Assembly (NCBI GenBank): GCA_052035955.1
Contig: JBPOHD010000071.1
Location: forward strand, 1 to 54,407
Direction: 5' to 3'
Length of the DNA stretch: 54,407 nucleotides
DNA from: JAEUNJ01 sp052035955
Lineage (GTDB): Bacteria; Pseudomonadota; Gammaproteobacteria; Burkholderiales; Rhodocyclaceae
In this document: positions 52,866-54,407 of the stretch, one piece after another
Layout: every line of letters begins with the position of its first letter
Numbering within the stretch: the stretch's first letter is position 1
Position numbers and translations under genes: made by a program
Notes under the pieces: generated by a model
The model's input: the letters and a program-made list of their open reading frames with translations, nothing else
The model's database searches: none
What the model was told of the DNA's origin: nothing

Positions 52866-54230
52866 ATGATGGAGTTCATCGGCAAGTACAAGGTGGTCAG
52901 GGAAGCCGGCAAGGGAGCCACGGCCACCGTTTACCTCGCCGAGAATCCCGAAAACGGCGAGCAGGTGGCCATCAAGCTGGTCCGATTCGACCAGTCCGGC
53001 GAGGGGCAGTGGAACCGGCGGATCCGCAAGCTCTTCGCGACGGAGGGCAAGGTCGGGCAGGTGTTGGACCACCCGAATATCGTCAAGGTTTACGAGACCG
53101 TCATCGAGGAAGACCACGCCTACATCGTGATGGAGTTTCTCCAGGGGCAGGCACTGGATCAGTTCGTCACCTTCGACAAGCTCCTGCCTGTCCATCAGGT
53201 CGTGGGGATCGTTTTCAAGTGTTGCCTGGCCCTGGACCACGCGTTCAAGCAGGGTGTCGTGCATCGGGACATCAAGCCCGCCAACATCATGGTGGACGGG
53301 GAGGAGAACGTAAAGATCACCGATTTCGGCCTGGCCCTCGACATCAGCAAGAAAGGCGACGCCGATTCGACCTTCATCATGGGCGTCGGGTCTCCGGCCT
53401 ACATGTCGCCGGAACAGATCAAGGGCTATCCCCTCAACCAGAAGACGGATCTCTATTCGCTCGGCGTGGTCCTTTACCAGTTGCTGACGGGTCGACTTCC
53501 CTTTCGGGCCAAGCATCAGGCGCAATTGGTCTACAAGATCATCAATGCCGACGCGCCGTCGGCCTCGCAACTGAATCCGAATGTCCCGTCGGCCATGGAC
53601 AGGATCGTCCAGAAGGCCCTGGAGAAGGATCTTTATTCCCGTTACAAGAACGGGGCTGAAATGGCCAAGGATCTCTCCGCCGTGCGCTACCAGATCCTGG
53701 ACGACAACTACGTGCCGATGGATACGCGGCGTTTCGAGGCCTTGCGCAAGTTGGCCTTCTTCGTCGAATTCGAGGACGTGGAGATTTGGGAGGCCCTGCG
53801 GATCAGCCAGTGGCGGGAAATCGAGGCCGAGACAGTCCTCATGAAGGAAGGCGAGGAGGACACCACCTTCGGTATCCTGGTCCAGGGGGAGGTCGAGGTT
53901 TCCCTGTCTGGAAGACGACTGGGGACCATAGGTGCGGGCGAGTGCGTCGGCGAGACCGCCTACTTGAACAGCGCCGTTCCGCAACGATCGAGCACCGTGG
54001 TCACCCTGACGCCGGTGACCTACCTGGAGGTCAATCCTGCAGCCCTGGCCTTGGCATCGGAAGAGTGCCTCGAGCATTTCCGCCAGGGCCTGGTGGCAGC
54101 CGTGGTGCGCCGCCTCGCCCTCGCCAACGAATCATTGGCGATCCATGCCGAGGAGGCCATGGTGGCTACCCAGGTGGACAAACTGGAACTCGAACTGGAG
54201 CCGTTGGACGAAGCCTGGAAGCGCGGTTGA
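52866..54230 (+). CDS. Serine/threonine protein kinase fused to a cyclic-nucleotide-binding domain
   Basis: A 454-residue soluble protein. Residues 7-275 are a Hanks-type kinase: glycine loop EAGKGATATVYLAE, ATP lysine Lys37 in VAIKLV, catalytic HRDIKPAN (Asp135), DFG at 153-155 and SPEQ in the activation segment. From about 300 to 415 it has a cNMP-binding fold: FGILVQGEVEVSLSGRRLG, GECVGETAYLNS and QRSSTVVTLTPVTYLEV, with an Arg in the phosphate-binding position. Both lobes look intact, so kinase activity may be set by cAMP or c-di-type ligands; this is inference. ATG 52866 or 52869. It diverges from the grpE heat-shock promoter. Confidence 0.9.
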   Translation: MMEFIGKYKVVREAGKGATATVYLAENPENGEQVAIKLVRFDQSGEGQWNRRIRKLFATEGKVGQVLDHPNIVKVYETVIEEDHAYIVMEFLQGQALDQFVTFDKLLPVHQVVGIVFKCCLALDHAFKQGVVHRDIKPANIMVDGEENVKITDFGLALDISKKGDADSTFIMGVGSPAYMSPEQIKGYPLNQKTDLYSLGVVLYQLLTGRLPFRAKHQAQLVYKIINADAPSASQLNPNVPSAMDRIVQKALEKDLYSRYKNGAEMAKDLSAVRYQILDDNYVPMDTRRFEALRKLAFFVEFEDVEIWEALRISQWREIEAETVLMKEGEEDTTFGILVQGEVEVSLSGRRLGTIGAGECVGETAYLNSAVPQRSSTVVTLTPVTYLEVNPAALALASEECLEHFRQGLVAAVVRRLALANESLAIHAEEAMVATQVDKLELELEPLDEAWKRG

Positions 54231-54407
54231 AGACGACCGGGGGGCGGCGACCGCCCCGGCAGCGGAGATTTCTAAGCTTCCTAGGAGTCTGCGCGGCAGA
54301 GCCATTCCGAGCGGAATGGTGTGTCGCGAAGGCAATGGTTGGGTGACGGGCGAGGCATGCTCATCGGATCATCGTCGCCGGTGGACGAGTGCGAGGGCCG
54401 GAGCCGG

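Noticed and set aside
52737..54077. Minus-strand frame opposite the kinase
   Set aside because: Shadow of the kinase, which has all catalytic motifs.
54231..54407. A further gene at the window end (ATG near 54358)
   Set aside because: Too short to judge, without ribosome site or recognisable sequence; only a GC-rich hairpin near 54241-54257 is visible.

Overview
The window is high-GC, gene-dense chromosomal DNA from a betaproteobacterium. The evidence is gene order and protein type: asd-fimV-truA-trpF-trpB-trpA-accD-folC-dedD-cvpA-purF-metZ, leuC-(entericidin)-leuD-leuB, rho next to trxA, a 7Fe ferredoxin fdxA, and M48 peptidase-phhB-rsgA opposite orn. A Rhodocyclales/Nitrosomonadales-like relative is my guess; nothing here fixes the genus. 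I see no insertion sequences, prophage, CRISPR array or tRNA gene.

Layout. 1-2180: the 5S rRNA that closes an rRNA operon, its terminator, then accA and an unusually short tilS. 2189-8079: a DctS/DctR-type two-component system transcribed away from a TRAP dicarboxylate transporter operon dctPQM, which ends in a clear terminator. 8096-13172: minus-strand rsgA, phhB and M48 peptidase, plus-strand orn, then a minus-strand GT39-like membrane glycosyltransferase and rpmE. 13337-16347: a small secreted basic protein, about 0.7 kb with no recognisable intact gene, then rho and trxA. 16500-19843: fdxA, an unknown conserved protein, and a Tat-signal subunit coupled to a GMC oxidoreductase. 20017-28056: a carbon-storage and acyl-CoA neighbourhood (phasin, patatin-like lipase, TetR regulator, tetratricopeptide-like protein, wax-ester synthase/DGAT, acyl-CoA-binding protein, PHA-system protein, CBS protein, long-chain acyl-CoA ligase). 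28134-30769: aroC, a DUF465 protein and an MFS transporter. 30838-47327: a long run of plus-strand genes for leucine, aspartate-family and tryptophan synthesis, the pilus/polarity protein FimV, acetyl-CoA carboxylase beta, folate and purine synthesis. 47324-48670: metZ behind a SAM-II riboswitch with its own promoter and terminator. 48874-52764: the heat-shock operon grpE-dnaK-dnaJ on the minus strand with a sigma-32 type promoter. 52866-54230: a divergent Ser/Thr kinase fused to a cyclic-nucleotide-binding domain.

Most of the window is core metabolism. The least ordinary parts are the SAM-II riboswitch upstream of metZ in a betaproteobacterial setting, the storage-lipid neighbourhood in which two proteins carry lysine/arginine/proline-rich tails, the kinase-cNMP fusion facing the chaperone operon, and the Tat-subunit/GMC pair. 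Many starts are GTG, and many gene pairs overlap by 1-14 bases (dctSR, dctQM, Tat-GMC, entericidin-leuD, ecfT-like-truA, trpF-trpB-trpA-accD-folC, dedD-cvpA), which points to translational coupling. All assignments come from reading the sequence; no database search was run.
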